Source: Candidatus Sungiibacteriota bacterium (GTDB taxonomy: Bacteria > Patescibacteria > Paceibacteria > Sungbacterales > SURF-37). From it: 64,000 nt of DNA. Below the pieces are notes generated by a model. It saw only the letters and a program-made list of their open reading frames with translations, did no database searches and was not told the origin of the DNA. The translations under genes and the position numbers were made by a program. The stretch spans positions 9,123 to 73,122 of the forward strand of contig JACPMF010000006.1 in assembly GCA_016186145.1 (NCBI GenBank), read 5' to 3'. Positions 63,641 through 64,000 of the stretch are shown in pieces. The number at the start of each line of letters is the position of its first letter. The stretch's first letter is position 1.

Positions 63641-64000
63641 CTAACGACGGTCGAGGAGCGTATTGCGTCTCATAAAATACGGCCGCAAACGCTCTACCGT
63701 GCTCTTCCATAGTTGCTTATCGAGTTCCGGGTCCATATTCCGCCAATTTGCGCGCTCCGGACGGCCTAAAAGCTCTGCCGCGACTGTACGAAAGTATTGC
63801 GGAGGCGCCGGAGGATTCCAGCAAACCATCACTTTTCCACTCGGGGTTGTCCAAAAAAGATATGGGCGCGGATTATCTTCATAAAGTGTTCGCAAATGCG
63901 CCGCATACTTAAGCTCCTGAATCTTCGCTTTGGGAAAATCAATACGAACTTTGGGAGTAAAATCAATCACCGCTGGCAGAACATGAAGGTGCGCGTGTTT
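63641..64000 (-). CDS. HIT-family protein, CwfJ-like C-terminal part (5' end outside window)
   Basis: The frame is open to the right edge, so the N-terminus is missing; 119 residues are visible. They start KHAHLHVLPAV, in which HAHLHVL matches the histidine triad HxHxHxx of nucleotide-binding HIT proteins. About 110 residues follow, more than in ordinary HIT proteins. The segment PPQYFRTVAAELLGRPERANWRN and the following aromatic-rich end resemble the C-terminal CwfJ_C_2 domain of the CwfJ/aprataxin-like branch (fR...aellg.peR.dWr). That branch is mainly described from eukaryotes. A GTG at 63970 could be read as a start, but the continuous frame and the HIT motif argue against it. Confidence 0.55.
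   Translation of the reverse strand, partial: KHAHLHVLPAVIDFTPKVRIDFPKAKIQELKYAAHLRTLYEDNPRPYLFWTTPSGKVMVCWNPPAPPQYFRTVAAELLGRPERANWRNMDPELDKQLWKSTVERLRPYFMRRNTLLDRR

Noticed and set aside
63663..63884. Plus-strand frame opposite the HIT gene
   Set aside because: It is a shadow of the minus-strand coding frame, which carries the HIT motif.
63970..63970. GTG 63970 as the start of the right-end gene
   Set aside because: The frame continues to the window edge and includes the histidine triad just upstream, so the gene begins outside the window.
1..64000. Transposase or integrase genes to explain the palindromes
   Set aside because: I found no Y1/HUH (RAYT) transposase, DDE transposase or tyrosine recombinase signature on either strand, so any mobilising enzyme must be encoded elsewhere.

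Overview
The window reads as a chromosome segment of a Candidate Phyla Radiation (Patescibacteria) bacterium, most likely a Parcubacterium. The reasons are small single-copy housekeeping genes packed with lineage-typical secreted and PEGA/baseplate-J-like proteins, many genes without a Shine-Dalgarno (SD) sequence, and short GC-rich palindromes of the type common between genes in these genomes. L9 and VKOR are present. TGA is used as a normal stop (for example an ATGA overlap at 17018-17021), so the standard bacterial code applies.

Layout. 1-7440 is a defence-type island on the plus strand: the 3' part of hsdR, a KAP P-loop NTPase, a protein with a PD-(D/E)xK nuclease signature, a HEPN/AbiU2-like protein and a GIY-YIG protein. 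7443-13572 is an accessory block of secreted proteins: two on the minus strand, then a small membrane protein and a large cysteine-repeat protein on the plus strand. It is bracketed by two related non-coding loci (A, 7443-7772; B, 13259-13572). 13755-19655 is a tightly coupled glycan cluster (three GT4 glycosyltransferases, an (alpha/alpha)6 glycosidase, a SET methyltransferase, an APH-fold kinase). 20349-28099 holds VKOR, a CDP-alcohol phosphotransferase, L21, RecR, DnaB, an FtsA/PilM-like protein and a baseplate-J-like protein. 28195-32974 is infA-rpmJ-rpsM-rpsK-rpsD-rpoA-rplQ-rplM-rpsI. 33075-63067 carries cell-wall, shape, division, replication, transcription and RNA-processing genes: murA, mreB, rpmF, nusB, rnc, an smc-like gene, htpX, tRNA-Ser, dnaG, rpoD, murC, an S41 protease, rplI, rpmA, a RecB-type nuclease, an M23 peptidase, gltX and ftsK. 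The right end holds a likely structured RNA and the C-terminal part of a HIT/CwfJ-like protein.

Two patterns stand out. First, the intergenic gaps in front of many housekeeping genes are filled by imperfect palindromes whose right end runs into the start codon. One family occurs five times (before recR, rpsM, rplQ, murA, smc), a second family three times (rpoA, htpX, ftsK), and individual palindromes sit before rpsD, rpmA, nusB, murC, rnc and inside the rplU leader. One further palindrome lies in-frame inside a coding sequence. Second, six small accessory genes or gene pairs each carry their own TTGACA-type promoter and a clear SD, unlike the SD-less core genes around them, and most also have an adjacent hairpin terminator. 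They look like self-contained expression cassettes inserted between core genes. One of them is interrupted by an in-frame TGA.

All calls come from reading the sequence by eye; no alignment, folding or database search was run.
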